A stretch of DNA of 52,401 nucleotides from Clostridia bacterium (lineage in GTDB: Bacteria > Bacillota > Clostridia > Peptostreptococcales > Anaerovoracaceae): NCBI GenBank assembly GCA_910575405.1, contig CAJTER010000033.1:1-52401 (forward strand), in the 5' to 3' direction. The position numbers and the translations under genes are program-made. The notes below the pieces were generated by a model, which saw only the letters and a program-made list of their open reading frames with translations, made no database searches and was not told the origin of the DNA. How positions within the stretch are numbered: position 1 is the first letter of the stretch; the number at the start of each line of letters is the position of its first letter. This document shows positions 7,812 to 16,809 of the stretch, piece after piece.

Positions 7812-8837
7812 TTATTTGTTATATTTTACTGCCAGCTCCCAGGCTTCCTGACCATACTGTTTGATGATAGAATCCCATACTGAATCTTCGGCGACTTTTC
7901 GGAACGCTTCTTTTTCGGCCTCCGTTAATTCTGTCACTTTGACACCGGCCTCTTCAATAAGTGCAGCGTCATCGTTATTCTGCTGGTCAATCAGTTCTCT
8001 CTGATAGGCCACCGTTTCAGCGGCAACTTCATCAATGGTTTTCTTCATATCACCGGGCAGTCCTTCGTAGAGGCTTCTGTTTATGAGGACGGGCGCTGCG
8101 GAATATACGTGATCGGTCAAAGACATATATTTGGATACTTCATGGAATTTGGAATTATAGGTCAGCGCAACCGGATTCTCCTGTGCATCGACTGTCCCTT
8201 GCTGCAGGCCTGTAAACAGTTCGTTAAAGGCCATTGGAGTCGGGTTTGCCCCCAGTGCTTTGAAGTAGCTCAGGTGGCACGGCACTTCCTGCGTCCTTAT
8301 TTTAATTCCTTTCAGATCAGCTGGCTTTTTGATTTCCCTCTTATTATTGGAGATCTCCCGGAATCCAACTTCCCCCCATCCCAGACAAACGATATTTTTA
8401 GCTTCCAGCTTTTCCTCCAGGTATGCGCCAAAGTCGCCGTCCAGGGCATTTCTTGCCGCCTCAATAGATGTAAAGAGATACGGCACGCCAACGAGTTCCA
8501 TTTCCGGAACAATTCCCGATACAGCAGCTTCTCCGGGAACCGTCATTTCCATCTGTCCAAGGCTCACGGCCTGCGCCTGATCCGCATCTCCTCCCAGAGA
8601 ACCGTTTGGATAAAGCTCAACCTTAAATTTTCCCGTTTCTTCCAGCTTTTTTTTGAAAATTTCGGTAAAGGCAATATGGGAAGCGTGTGTTTCCGCTACT
8701 ACATACGAAATTCGCAGAGTCTGTACATCGCCGCCAGAACCGGCATCACCGCCGCCCTCTTTTCCGCCGCAGCCGCATAAGCCTATGGTTAATATCATAC
8801 TGAGAACGATTCCCAATGCTGCTAATCTCTTTTTCAT
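7812..8837 (-). CDS. TRAP transporter solute-binding lipoprotein (DctP), system 1
   Basis: Extracytoplasmic binding protein of 341 residues. The N-terminus is a lipoprotein signal with lipobox-like LCGC, so it should be anchored on the outer face of the membrane. The mature part has the DctP fold signature: LKGIKIRTQEVP (with the conserved carboxylate-binding Arg), then NELFTGLQQGTVDAQENP. It would hand an organic acid to DctQM. Start ATG with AAAAGGAG upstream. It follows the amidohydrolase gene by 25 bases, so substrate of that enzyme and of this transporter may be related. Ligand specificity cannot be read by eye. Confidence 0.93.
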   Translation of the reverse strand: MKKRLAALGIVLSMILTIGLCGCGGKEGGGDAGSGGDVQTLRISYVVAETHASHIAFTEIFKKKLEETGKFKVELYPNGSLGGDADQAQAVSLGQMEMTVPGEAAVSGIVPEMELVGVPYLFTSIEAARNALDGDFGAYLEEKLEAKNIVCLGWGEVGFREISNNKREIKKPADLKGIKIRTQEVPCHLSYFKALGANPTPMAFNELFTGLQQGTVDAQENPVALTYNSKFHEVSKYMSLTDHVYSAAPVLINRSLYEGLPGDMKKTIDEVAAETVAYQRELIDQQNNDDAALIEEAGVKVTELTEAEKEAFRKVAEDSVWDSIIKQYGQEAWELAVKYNK

Positions 8838-8862
8838 TTTTTTCTCCTTTTCGCTTTAAGCG

Positions 8863-10452
8863 TTACCTTTGAAAAACAAGTTTTCCTCCTAAATAGGTTT
8901 GTGTTACGGCAATATCTTTTGTTTGTTCTGCTTCAACAGCAAAGGGATCCGCATCCAGGACAATGAAATCCGCCAGTTTTCCGGGGCAAATGGTTCCTTT
9001 TAAATCTTCTTCAAAAGATGAAAAGGCTGCATTTTTTGTATACATTTCCAAAGCTTCATAAACGCTGACATTCTGCTCAGAATGCCAGCCTCCAGCAGGA
9101 TTCCCATCCAGATCCTTGCGTGTCGTTACTGCATAAACCCCAAGAAACGGGTTATACGGTTCCACCGGCGAGTCGGAGCTTCCTGTAATAATAAAGCCTT
9201 CATCCAGCAGTCTTCTCCATGGGTAAGCATACTTCGCACGCTCTTCACCCAGCCGTTCTTCACTCCAGCTGACATTGGTTGATACGAATTTGGGCTGGAT
9301 GTCTAATACCACCGGCAGCTTTTTCATACGGGCGATTAAATCCTCATTTGTGCACATAACATGAATGAGGCGGAAGCGGTAATCCGGTTTTGGGTCTTTG
9401 TAATAACATTGTTCAATGGCTTTTAAGGCAATATCCAGCCCCTTGTCTCCGATTGCATGAATACCGATCTGAAGGTTTCGGTCGTATGCTGTTTGACACA
9501 TTTGGTCAATTTCCTCCTGCGAGTAGTTGCATACGCCATATACACCGGGCGCATCGCTGTATGGCTCAAATAGTGCGGCAGCTCTTGAGCCAAGGGAACC
9601 GTCGCTGTAAATTTTATAAAAGCCGTACTTGATTTTTTCATTGCCAAACCCGGTTTTCATGGAAAAGGGTGGAAGTTCATCGTAATTGATGTACAGCCGC
9701 AGATTCAGGCGCCCTTCCTCCTCCAGCTCCTGGTAAACATCCATAAACTCGACTGCATCACAGAATTTGCCCTGAATTGGATGCGCGCCAGTAATTCCAT
9801 AACTGTTCATATCCCGGATAACTTCTTGGATTGCATCCTTCTTTGCCTCAGTTGTTGCCAGCTTATCTGGGATCATATTCAGCACCGGAGTGATGGCACT
9901 TTCCCAGAGCACGCCTGTTGGTTCTCCATTTTCATCTTTGGCAACGGAATTTTCTGCTTCCGGAACAAAATCTTTATCAATATGTGCTAATTTTAATGCA
10001 AGTGAATTCGTTACACTGACATGCATACAATAACGTCCGATGATAATGGGATGCTCTGTAGAAATGGTGTCCAGTTCATAACGATCCGGAAGCTCCGGAA
10101 TGCTCCAGTCCTCATGATTAAATGCCGCGCCTCTTACCCATTCTCCTTTTGGTGTGTGGCGCGCCCGTTTTATCAATTTTTCCTTGCATTCCTGCCACGA
10201 TTTGCAGCCCCTCAGGCTTACGGATTGCAAGCTCTGAGTGTAGGACAGAAGATGTAGATGGCAGTCGATAAAGCCGGGGAGCACCGTTTTTCCCTTAAGG
10301 TCAATGACTTCGTCCGCTTCATAATCCCCCAGGTCATCCGTTTGAAAGGCAGCCGTAATCCGATCGCCTGTGACAGCAATGGCAGTGCACCATTCGCCTT
10401 CGTTTTCCATAGTGTAAATGCGTCCATTTACAAATAACGTATCTGCTTTCAT
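8863..10452 (-). CDS. amidohydrolase, YtcJ-like (metal-dependent hydrolase)
   Basis: Metal-dependent hydrolase of the amidohydrolase_3/YtcJ group, 529 residues, normal length. It has the N-terminal beta-sandwich (DTLFVNGRIYTMEN), LKGKTVLPGFIDCHLHL with the metal-binding HxH at about residues 65-67, IGIHAIGDKGLDIALKAIE, RLIHVM, GSSDSPVEPYNPF with a catalytic-type Asp, and the terminal GKLADFIVLDADPF. Such enzymes cleave amide, imide or related C-N bonds; most are uncharacterised. Start ATG after AAGGAGG. In this operon it may open an amide or cyclic precursor before the aminotransferase and CoA steps; that role is inference. Confidence 0.88.
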   Translation of the reverse strand: MKADTLFVNGRIYTMENEGEWCTAIAVTGDRITAAFQTDDLGDYEADEVIDLKGKTVLPGFIDCHLHLLSYTQSLQSVSLRGCKSWQECKEKLIKRARHTPKGEWVRGAAFNHEDWSIPELPDRYELDTISTEHPIIIGRYCMHVSVTNSLALKLAHIDKDFVPEAENSVAKDENGEPTGVLWESAITPVLNMIPDKLATTEAKKDAIQEVIRDMNSYGITGAHPIQGKFCDAVEFMDVYQELEEEGRLNLRLYINYDELPPFSMKTGFGNEKIKYGFYKIYSDGSLGSRAAALFEPYSDAPGVYGVCNYSQEEIDQMCQTAYDRNLQIGIHAIGDKGLDIALKAIEQCYYKDPKPDYRFRLIHVMCTNEDLIARMKKLPVVLDIQPKFVSTNVSWSEERLGEERAKYAYPWRRLLDEGFIITGSSDSPVEPYNPFLGVYAVTTRKDLDGNPAGGWHSEQNVSVYEALEMYTKNAAFSSFEEDLKGTICPGKLADFIVLDADPFAVEAEQTKDIAVTQTYLGGKLVFQR

Positions 10453-10502
10453 GTTTCCCTCCTTTTTTCAGATTTATAATTATACCGACCATGCGGTAAA
10501 CT

Positions 10503-10518
10503 ATCGGAGATATCCGAT
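10503..10518 (-). promoter_or_regulatory. intercistronic hairpin upstream of the amidohydrolase gene
   Basis: ATCGGA-GATA-TCCGAT forms a perfect six-pair stem with a four-base loop in the 89-base gap between the alcohol dehydrogenase and amidohydrolase genes. Possibly an RNA processing or stability element; no U-run. Confidence 0.3.
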
Positions 10519-10541
10519 GCAGGCAAGTCTGCCTTGGACTT

Positions 10542-11705
10542 TTATTCAAACGCTTCTTCCAAGATTGCCCCAATATCCGCAGGCGTCAATTTGCACGGGT
10601 TGACGGATAGCAGGCGGTAGGCCATGGTGCCTTCGATAATTTGAGGAAACATGTCCCTTGTAACACCCACTTGTTTTAGCTTCATGGGGACCTTCAGATC
10701 CTGGGCCAGCTTAAAGACGGCTGTTACTGCCCGCTCCGCAGCTTCTCTCAGGGAAAGGCCATCCACGTTTTCTCCCAGGGCAATTGCGATACTGCGGAAC
10801 TTTTCCAGATTCCCGATGACATTTCGTTTCATGCAGTAAGGGAGCAGCAGGGAGTTTGCAGTTCCGTGGGCTACATGGGCAACCGCGCCGATGGTTTGGG
10901 CAATTCCGTGGACAACTCCCAGGCCTCCGTTCATAAAAGCGACTCCAGCAATGGTACTGGCTACAGCCATGTGGGATCTGGCGCTGAGATTGCTGCCATC
11001 GGAAACTGCGGTGCGAAGATGCTCTCCGATCATGCGGATAGCGGCAAGTCCCATGGCATCACTGACCGGATTGGCGTTTAGGGATACATAAGATTCGATG
11101 GCATGAGTCAGCGCGTCCATGCCAGTTGTGGCGGTAATAAAAGCGGGCATCCCTGTCTGCAGGGCCGGATCGATGATAGCCATTTTGGGAATCAGGTTTT
11201 CGTGGGTTACGGATACCTTTGTTTTTTTCTGATTATTCGTAATGACGGAAGCCGCGGTCATCTCACTGCCAGTTCCCGCGGTTGTGGGTATGCAGAGCAG
11301 GGGTAGGCTTTCGTTTTGGACGGTTTTGCTGCCTCCGAACAGATAGTCCCGGACCGATCCTTTGTTTGTCTGCAGCATGCACATTGCTTTTGCCGTATCA
11401 ATGGGGCTTCCGCCTCCTACTGCCAGGACCACATCAGCGCCGCTTTCATGCAGAATAGCTGCTGCTGCGTCTACAACCTCAATGGTAGGATCGGGAATCA
11501 GCTCATCGTATACAACGTAGTCCATATCGCCTGCTTGCAGCCCTTCCTCGATCTGCCGGATGATTCCGGCCTTTACGATGCCTTTATCTGTGGCAACAAA
11601 GACTTTTTGATAGCCGTACTCGTCTTTGAGAATGGCTCCGATGTTGGCGCTGAGGCCGACGCCCATGCGGATGCGCGTAGGCATTTTAAATAAAAAATCG
11701 TTCAT
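10542..11705 (-). CDS. iron-containing alcohol dehydrogenase
   Basis: Group III (iron-dependent) NAD(P)-linked alcohol dehydrogenase of 387 residues, standard length. The nucleotide motif GGGSPIDTAK is at about 97-106. CIPTTAGTGSEMTAASVITN follows, and metal ligands are expected in GMDALTHAIE and in the histidines of GGLGVVHGIAQTIGAVAHVAHGTANS. The family includes 4-hydroxybutyrate dehydrogenase, 1,3-propanediol dehydrogenase and lactaldehyde reductase. Beside a class III aminotransferase it could interconvert an omega-semialdehyde and hydroxy acid; alternatively it supplies a hydroxy acid for the dehydratase. Start ATG with AGGAGG, 16 bases after the CoA-transferase. Confidence 0.92.
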   Translation of the reverse strand: MNDFLFKMPTRIRMGVGLSANIGAILKDEYGYQKVFVATDKGIVKAGIIRQIEEGLQAGDMDYVVYDELIPDPTIEVVDAAAAILHESGADVVLAVGGGSPIDTAKAMCMLQTNKGSVRDYLFGGSKTVQNESLPLLCIPTTAGTGSEMTAASVITNNQKKTKVSVTHENLIPKMAIIDPALQTGMPAFITATTGMDALTHAIESYVSLNANPVSDAMGLAAIRMIGEHLRTAVSDGSNLSARSHMAVASTIAGVAFMNGGLGVVHGIAQTIGAVAHVAHGTANSLLLPYCMKRNVIGNLEKFRSIAIALGENVDGLSLREAAERAVTAVFKLAQDLKVPMKLKQVGVTRDMFPQIIEGTMAYRLLSVNPCKLTPADIGAILEEAFE

Positions 11706-11721
11706 GGTAATTCCTCCTGTC

Positions 11722-13098
11722 TTAATACTGCACTTTGCTGCTGGTCTTCCATATGCCCATTTTTTCAGCTTCCTTTACAAGCTCGTCCTGGAAGTCGGGA
11801 TGTGCGATGGAGATGAGCAGTTCCGCCCGTTCCCATGTGGACTTGCCTTTTAGATTAACAGCCCCATATTCGGTTACAACATAGTGGGTTGCGCTTCTTG
11901 GGGCAGAGACGATGGAGCCTTGGGGCAGAGTGGGAAGGATTAAAGAGCTTTTGCTTCCGTCCTTGTTTGTCCGCACCGAAGGGGTGCAGAGAAAGCTTTT
12001 GCCGCCCTGAGACTGGAATGCTCCCATAACAAAGTCCAGTTGCCCGCCAGTTCCTCCGATATGCTGCAGCCCTGCGGATTCGGAGTTGACCTGACCGAAA
12101 AGGTCCACCTGCAGGCAGCTGTTGATGGATACAACTTTGTTGTTGGCCGCAATGACTTCCACCGCGTTTACATAGTCAACCGGCGCGATATATCCCAGGG
12201 GATTGTCGTCTAAAAAATCGTATACTTCCTGCGAGCCCATGGCAAAGGTGAAGACCATTTTTCCCTTGTCAATATTTTTATTGCCTGTAATTTTCCCTTC
12301 TTTATAAAGGTTTACATAGGCGTCCACAAACATTTCCGTATGTACACTCAGATCGTTGATGTCCGATTCTGCAATCATTTTTCCTACGTAGTTTGGCATA
12401 CCGCCGATTCCAAGCTGCAGTGTGGAGCCGCTTTCGATCTTATCCACGATATGGGTTGCAATTTTTTTCTCAATATCCGAAGCGTCCTTGGCCACGATAT
12501 TAGGAAGTGGGCGGGGTTCTCCTTCCACGACCATGTCCACCTGCGAAATGTTGATGGTATTTTCTACGCCGTGCACGACAGGCTGGCAGGGATTGACTTC
12601 CACGATTACTTTCTTTGCCCGTTTGAGGATGCCCCAGTATTCTGCCAGCTGGGGGCCAAAGTTGAAGTTGCCGTATTGGTCCATTGGGCTGACCTGAAAC
12701 ATAGCTACATCAATGTCGCCTACATTTTCTGCCCAGTATTTGGGGTTTTCGCGGAACTGAACCGGAATAAACCAGCAGCAGCCCTGTTTGTTCATCTTCC
12801 GATCCAGCGCGCTCATGTGAGTGCTTAGATATTTAAAGTGTTTGGCCTGCGGGTCTGCCTGCAAAATGGCCGGCGGCTCCGGATAGTTCCAGATTGTATC
12901 CATGACGATCACATCTTCCAGCTCTTCGGTTCGCTTTGCCAGCGCAGTGTCCAGCTCACGGACAATTCCGCCGAAAAGGCCGTAGTGAACCCGATCCCCG
13001 GACTTTACGACTTTGACGGCTTTATCTGCTGTCACCAGCCTTTTTTGGTACTCTATTTGTACCTGGTTCAGTTTGTATAAGCTTTTTGTCATCTCCAT
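11722..13098 (-). CDS. acetyl-CoA hydrolase/transferase family CoA-transferase
   Basis: CoA-transferase of 458 residues in the family that holds 4-hydroxybutyrate CoA-transferase (AbfT/Cat2) and butyryl-CoA:acetate CoA-transferase. The catalytic glutamate is expected in LSVHTEMFVDAYVNL (about residue 245), preceded by the glycine loop LGIGGMPNYVG; the C-terminal domain has the usual GGTGGQLDFVMGA. It would move CoA from acetyl-CoA or a product acyl-CoA onto an incoming carboxylate. The ATG at 13098 is chosen because AGGAGG lies 8 bases before it; a longer frame would overlap the thiolase gene. Acid specificity is not decidable from motifs. Confidence 0.9.
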   Translation of the reverse strand: MEMTKSLYKLNQVQIEYQKRLVTADKAVKVVKSGDRVHYGLFGGIVRELDTALAKRTEELEDVIVMDTIWNYPEPPAILQADPQAKHFKYLSTHMSALDRKMNKQGCCWFIPVQFRENPKYWAENVGDIDVAMFQVSPMDQYGNFNFGPQLAEYWGILKRAKKVIVEVNPCQPVVHGVENTINISQVDMVVEGEPRPLPNIVAKDASDIEKKIATHIVDKIESGSTLQLGIGGMPNYVGKMIAESDINDLSVHTEMFVDAYVNLYKEGKITGNKNIDKGKMVFTFAMGSQEVYDFLDDNPLGYIAPVDYVNAVEVIAANNKVVSINSCLQVDLFGQVNSESAGLQHIGGTGGQLDFVMGAFQSQGGKSFLCTPSVRTNKDGSKSSLILPTLPQGSIVSAPRSATHYVVTEYGAVNLKGKSTWERAELLISIAHPDFQDELVKEAEKMGIWKTSSKVQY

Positions 13099-13118
13099 AA
13101 TTTGTTCCTCCTGCTGTC

Positions 13119-14297
13119 TTATTGATTTTCTATGATGACGGTCGTGCCCATGCCGCCTCCTGCGCAAAGTGATGCCAGGCCGTAGTGGCTGTTTCTCTTC
13201 TTCATCTCGTACATGAGTGAGATTACGATTCGCGAGCCTGTGGCGCCTACCGGATGGCCCAAGGAAATGCCGCCGCCGTTGACGTTTAATTTGTCTGGAT
13301 CAATGCGGAGGGTCTTTTGACAGGCCAGGCACTGAGCGGCAAAGGCTTCGTTGATTTCAAACAGGTCGATATCATCGATAGATAATCCTGCTTTTTCCAA
13401 CGCCTTTTCCGATGCGCTGATGGGGCCGATTCCCATGACTTCCGGTGCAACTCCTGTAGTCGCAACGGCACGGATTTTCGCCATGATTGGAGCTCCTGCT
13501 GCTTTTGCTTTTTCCTCGGACATGAGGATAACGCCCGATGCCGCGTCGTTCATTCCGGAAGCGTTTCCTGCAGTGACCCGGCCTCCCTCTTTGAAGGAAG
13601 GCTTCAGCTTTGCCAGCTTTTCATAAGAAGCGTCTCTCCTGGGATACTCGTCTGTATCATAAATCATGTCTTCCTTGCGTCCATGTACAGTGACAGGGAT
13701 GATCTCTTCCCTGAATTTCCCGGAGTCAATGGCGGATATGGCTCTCTTCTGGCTGCACAGAGCGTATTCGTCCATCTGCTCCCTGGAAACGTCGTATTCC
13801 TCCGCAACGTTTTCCGCTGTAATACCCATGGCAGGGCCAATTCCCAGGTTGGTCAGAGAGTCCCACATGGAATCCCGAAGCTCCATATGCCCGAACTTTT
13901 GTCCGTACCTGGCGTTGAACACCATATGGGGGGCGGTACTCATGCTGTCCGCACCACCAGCCATGATGCAGTCCGCTTCTCCGGCTTTAATCTGGTAGTA
14001 GCCCATCTGGATGGAGGACATGGAAGAAGTACAGTTCCTATGTACAGTAATTCCCGGCACTGATTCCGGAAGCCCCGCTTTTACTGCCGCCACTCTTGCC
14101 AGGTTGTTTTCCCTATAAGTCCGTTGATAATTGCAGCCCCAGATGACATCATCTATGAGCGCCGGATCGATATTCGCCCGCTTTACAAGCTCCTGCATGA
14201 CCGGAATACTCAGGTCCAGGGAGGTGATGGTTTTAAACTGGCCGCCGATGGTTCCAATGGGAGTCCTGCAGCCGGAAACAATTACTACGTTATTCAT
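13119..14297 (-). CDS. acetyl-CoA C-acetyltransferase (thiolase)
   Basis: Thiolase of 392 residues. The nucleophilic cysteine is Cys89 in HRNCTSSMSS; the second active-site motifs are GGISLGHPVGATGSRI (His) and SLCAGGGMGTTV (Cys) near the C-terminus; NEAFAAQ is also present. It cleaves a 3-ketoacyl-CoA with free CoA, releasing acetyl-CoA. The first active-site region shows HRNCTSS in place of the common VNKVCGSG-type sequence, so substrate chain may differ from acetoacetyl-CoA. It starts 9 bases after the hydratase stop and is followed by the CoA-transferase after 20 bases. Confidence 0.94.
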   Translation of the reverse strand: MNNVVIVSGCRTPIGTIGGQFKTITSLDLSIPVMQELVKRANIDPALIDDVIWGCNYQRTYRENNLARVAAVKAGLPESVPGITVHRNCTSSMSSIQMGYYQIKAGEADCIMAGGADSMSTAPHMVFNARYGQKFGHMELRDSMWDSLTNLGIGPAMGITAENVAEEYDVSREQMDEYALCSQKRAISAIDSGKFREEIIPVTVHGRKEDMIYDTDEYPRRDASYEKLAKLKPSFKEGGRVTAGNASGMNDAASGVILMSEEKAKAAGAPIMAKIRAVATTGVAPEVMGIGPISASEKALEKAGLSIDDIDLFEINEAFAAQCLACQKTLRIDPDKLNVNGGGISLGHPVGATGSRIVISLMYEMKKRNSHYGLASLCAGGGMGTTVIIENQ

Positions 14298-14306
14298 ATT
14301 GTCGTC

Positions 14307-15074
14307 CTACTTTCCTGTATAATTTGGGGTTCTTTTTTCAATAAAGGCGCGCATACCCTCTTTTTGATCACAGGTATTAAAAAGCTGCGCCCAGTTTTTT
14401 GCTTCTATTTCCACTGCGGAGACTATATCGGGTTCTTCCAAACCCGCGTCAATGGTCCGTTTTGCGGCAGCCATGGCCAAGGGTGCTTTTCCCGCTATCT
14501 TACAGGCAAGCTTTATTGCCTCTTCACAGACCTGCCCTTTGGGGACAACCCGGTTTACAAGTCCTATGGAAAGGGCCCGCTGCGCGTCCAGCATGCTGCC
14601 GGTCATAATCAGCTCCTTTGCCAGAGCCGGACCAATGAGTCTGGGGGCACGGATGGTGCCGCCTGCTCCGGGCATGATTCCCAAATTGATTTCCGGAAAT
14701 CCCAGCTTGCAGGTTTCTGCCGCAATCCTGAGATCGCAGGCCAGCGCCAGCTCCAGTCCTCCGCCTAAAGCGTAGCCTTCAATAGCAGCGATGGTGGGGA
14801 TATCTAAGGTTGCCAGCCTGTTAAAAACAGGGGAAAAGGAAAAGGCCTTTGCTTCTGTCTCCGTGCATTCGACCATATCCTTGATGTCCGCTCCAGCAGC
14901 AAAATTGGTTTCTCCACAAAGGATCAGGGCTCGAATTTCCCTGCTTTGCTTTATCCTATCGAGGCATTCATCCAGCTCCCTCACCAGCGATTTGCTCAGC
15001 GCATTGAGGGCCTCTGGTCGGTTTATTTTCAGTATTTGTACGGAGCCAAGCTGCTCCGCTAGAATCTGGTCCAT
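14307..15074 (-). CDS. enoyl-CoA hydratase (crotonase family)
   Basis: Crotonase-fold enzyme of 255 residues that adds water to a 2-enoyl-CoA. It has both oxyanion-hole segments (NFAAGADIKDM and GYALGGGLELALACDLRIA) and glutamates at the two positions of the classic hydratase pair: LGFPEINLGIMPGAGGT and LAKELIMTG. The ATG at 15074 lies one base after the stop of the dehydrogenase gene, and AAGGAG is inside that gene's last codons. It should act on the enoyl-CoA made by the dehydratase and pass 3-hydroxyacyl-CoA to the upstream-encoded dehydrogenase. Confidence 0.93.
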   Translation of the reverse strand: MDQILAEQLGSVQILKINRPEALNALSKSLVRELDECLDRIKQSREIRALILCGETNFAAGADIKDMVECTETEAKAFSFSPVFNRLATLDIPTIAAIEGYALGGGLELALACDLRIAAETCKLGFPEINLGIMPGAGGTIRAPRLIGPALAKELIMTGSMLDAQRALSIGLVNRVVPKGQVCEEAIKLACKIAGKAPLAMAAAKRTIDAGLEEPDIVSAVEIEAKNWAQLFNTCDQKEGMRAFIEKRTPNYTGK

Positions 15075-15075
15075 A

Positions 15076-15945
15076 TTAAGTCTCCTTCCCATATTCATAA
15101 AAGCCTTTACCACTTTTTCTTCCGTATTCGCCTCTGGCGTAACGCTCGCTCAGACAGCTAGCCGGCCGGTCAGAGGGCTCTCCACTTGTGCGGAATTTTT
15201 CCATGTATACGTTGTATTCCAGATCGATTCCCGTCATATCCAAAGTTTCCAGCGGCCCCATGGAATGGCCCAATGCGCCTTTTACCGCTTTATCAATATC
15301 TTGGACTGAGGCAATTCCCTGATCCAGCAGATAACAGGCTTCCCGGGTCAGAGCGCTGAAGATTCGGTTGACCACAAAGCCATAGATTTCTTTTTCAACT
15401 TTAACTGGGTTTTTGCCGATACTTTCCGCAAAGGCAAAGGCCGTTTCGAAGGTTTCCTCTGATACGTGCTCCCCTTTTACAACCTCTACAATTTTCATGA
15501 CCAAGGCCGGGTTGAAAAAGTGGAGATTAAGAACCTTCGACGGGTCCTTTACCGCATCTGCAAATCGCGAACTGACGATATAGGAGCTGTTGCTGGCGTA
15601 GATGGTATGCTCCGGTGTGTACGCGTCAATGGCTGCAAGAGCTTTTTTCTTGACAGCTACAATATCGGAAACCGCTTCGATAACCAGGTCCACATTTGTC
15701 CCCGCCTGCTCCAGATCTGTCGTGAAAAACAGTCTGTCCTGGATTTGTACAGCCTCTTCTTCCTGCAGTTTTCCTTTGGTAATCCTCTTTTTGAACCACT
15801 CTCTGGAAAAGTTCTCCGCCGCTTCAATTATTTCCTTTTTTATGTCATAGCAGTACACAGTATATCCGTGAATCGCAGTCTGCATTGCGATCTGATTGCC
15901 CATGATCCCTGCTCCAATCACGGCAACTTTTTTTATGTTTAACAC
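15076..15945 (-). CDS. 3-hydroxyacyl-CoA dehydrogenase (3-hydroxybutyryl-CoA type)
   Basis: NAD(P)-dependent dehydrogenase of 289 residues, the length of the short 3-hydroxybutyryl-CoA dehydrogenases. The Rossmann motif is VAVIGAGIMGNQIA at about 7-20; catalytic elements are SNSSY, LHFFNPALVMKIVEVV (His) and GFVVNRI (Asn). The C-terminal domain has GPLETLDMTGIDL and ends GRKSGKGFYEYG. It oxidises 3-hydroxyacyl-CoA to 3-ketoacyl-CoA for the thiolase. The start is GTG with GGAGG 9-10 bases before it. An 81-base gap separates it from the activator gene upstream. Confidence 0.93.
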   Translation of the reverse strand: MLNIKKVAVIGAGIMGNQIAMQTAIHGYTVYCYDIKKEIIEAAENFSREWFKKRITKGKLQEEEAVQIQDRLFFTTDLEQAGTNVDLVIEAVSDIVAVKKKALAAIDAYTPEHTIYASNSSYIVSSRFADAVKDPSKVLNLHFFNPALVMKIVEVVKGEHVSEETFETAFAFAESIGKNPVKVEKEIYGFVVNRIFSALTREACYLLDQGIASVQDIDKAVKGALGHSMGPLETLDMTGIDLEYNVYMEKFRTSGEPSDRPASCLSERYARGEYGRKSGKGFYEYGKET

Positions 15946-16026
15946 AAGACTTCGCCTCCTTTTTATTTGTACATTGTCCGGCTTCCTATGGTATCCAGCA
16001 CTGCCTGTTTTGCCATCTGCTGGCCT

Positions 16027-16794
16027 CTATGCCAGTTCCAGTGCGTATTTGGCAGCGCCAAGGGCGCCTATGATCTGTGGATCAGCCAGCCGTAGTATGG
16101 GTTGACCGACAGCAGCTTCGACCGAATCCACCAGAGCCTGATTCAAAGCTGCGCCGCCACTCATAACAACTGCCGGTATGATTCCAATACGATTCCCCAT
16201 GCCGGATATCCTCTGGGCAATGGATTCCATAGCGCCAAAGGCCACATCTGCGGCCGTTTGTCCGCTGGATAGCTGGGAGATCATTTCCGATTCAGCAAAG
16301 ACCGTACATACGCTGCTGATGGAAACTCCTGTTTTTCCCTTTTTCACCAGATCAGACAGCTGACTGAGCGGACATCCCAGAACCAGGCTCATGACCTCCA
16401 GAAACCGCCCGGTTCCCGCAGCGCATTTTTCATTCATGATGAAGTTTTCCACTGCGCCGCTGTCCCTGAGCCGAATCACCTTGGCATCCTGACCGCCGAT
16501 ATCAATAATTGTCTTTGCTTCCTTTTGTATATGCCGAACCCCTTTTGCATGGCAGCTGATTTCCGTAATTTGTTTATCGGCCCGCTCGAACAGTACCCTG
16601 CCATAGCCAGTAGCAACGCATCTTTTGATCTGTGTATCTGTCAGTCCCGCTTTTCCCAGCGCCTGTCTGACTGCCAGATCGACCCCTGAACTGCCTGCGC
16701 CTGTATTTACGACAGCAGTTGCCTGTATTTGCCCTTCCTTATCCAAGATCACAGCCTTTGAAGCTGAAGATCCGATGTCAACACCTAAGTACAT
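16027..16794 (-). CDS. 2-hydroxyacyl-CoA dehydratase activator (HgdC/HadI-like ATPase)
   Basis: BadF/BadG/BcrA/BcrD-family ATPase of 255 residues. It starts MYLGVDIGSSASKAV, the actin-fold phosphate loop, and contains TIIDIGGQDAKVI and VMSGGAALN. The homodimer's shared [4Fe-4S] cluster should be held by Cys124 (NEKCAAGTGRF) and Cys163 (SSVCTVFAESE), matching Cys127/Cys166 of Acidaminococcus HgdC. With ATP hydrolysis it injects one high-energy electron into the dehydratase. Start ATG, AAGGAG upstream, 15 bases after the beta subunit. Activators of benzoyl-CoA reductases look alike, but the subunit sizes beside it favour a dehydratase. Confidence 0.93.
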   Translation of the reverse strand: MYLGVDIGSSASKAVILDKEGQIQATAVVNTGAGSSGVDLAVRQALGKAGLTDTQIKRCVATGYGRVLFERADKQITEISCHAKGVRHIQKEAKTIIDIGGQDAKVIRLRDSGAVENFIMNEKCAAGTGRFLEVMSLVLGCPLSQLSDLVKKGKTGVSISSVCTVFAESEMISQLSSGQTAADVAFGAMESIAQRISGMGNRIGIIPAVVMSGGAALNQALVDSVEAAVGQPILRLADPQIIGALGAAKYALELA

Positions 16795-16809
16795 TCTCTT
16801 GCTCCTTTT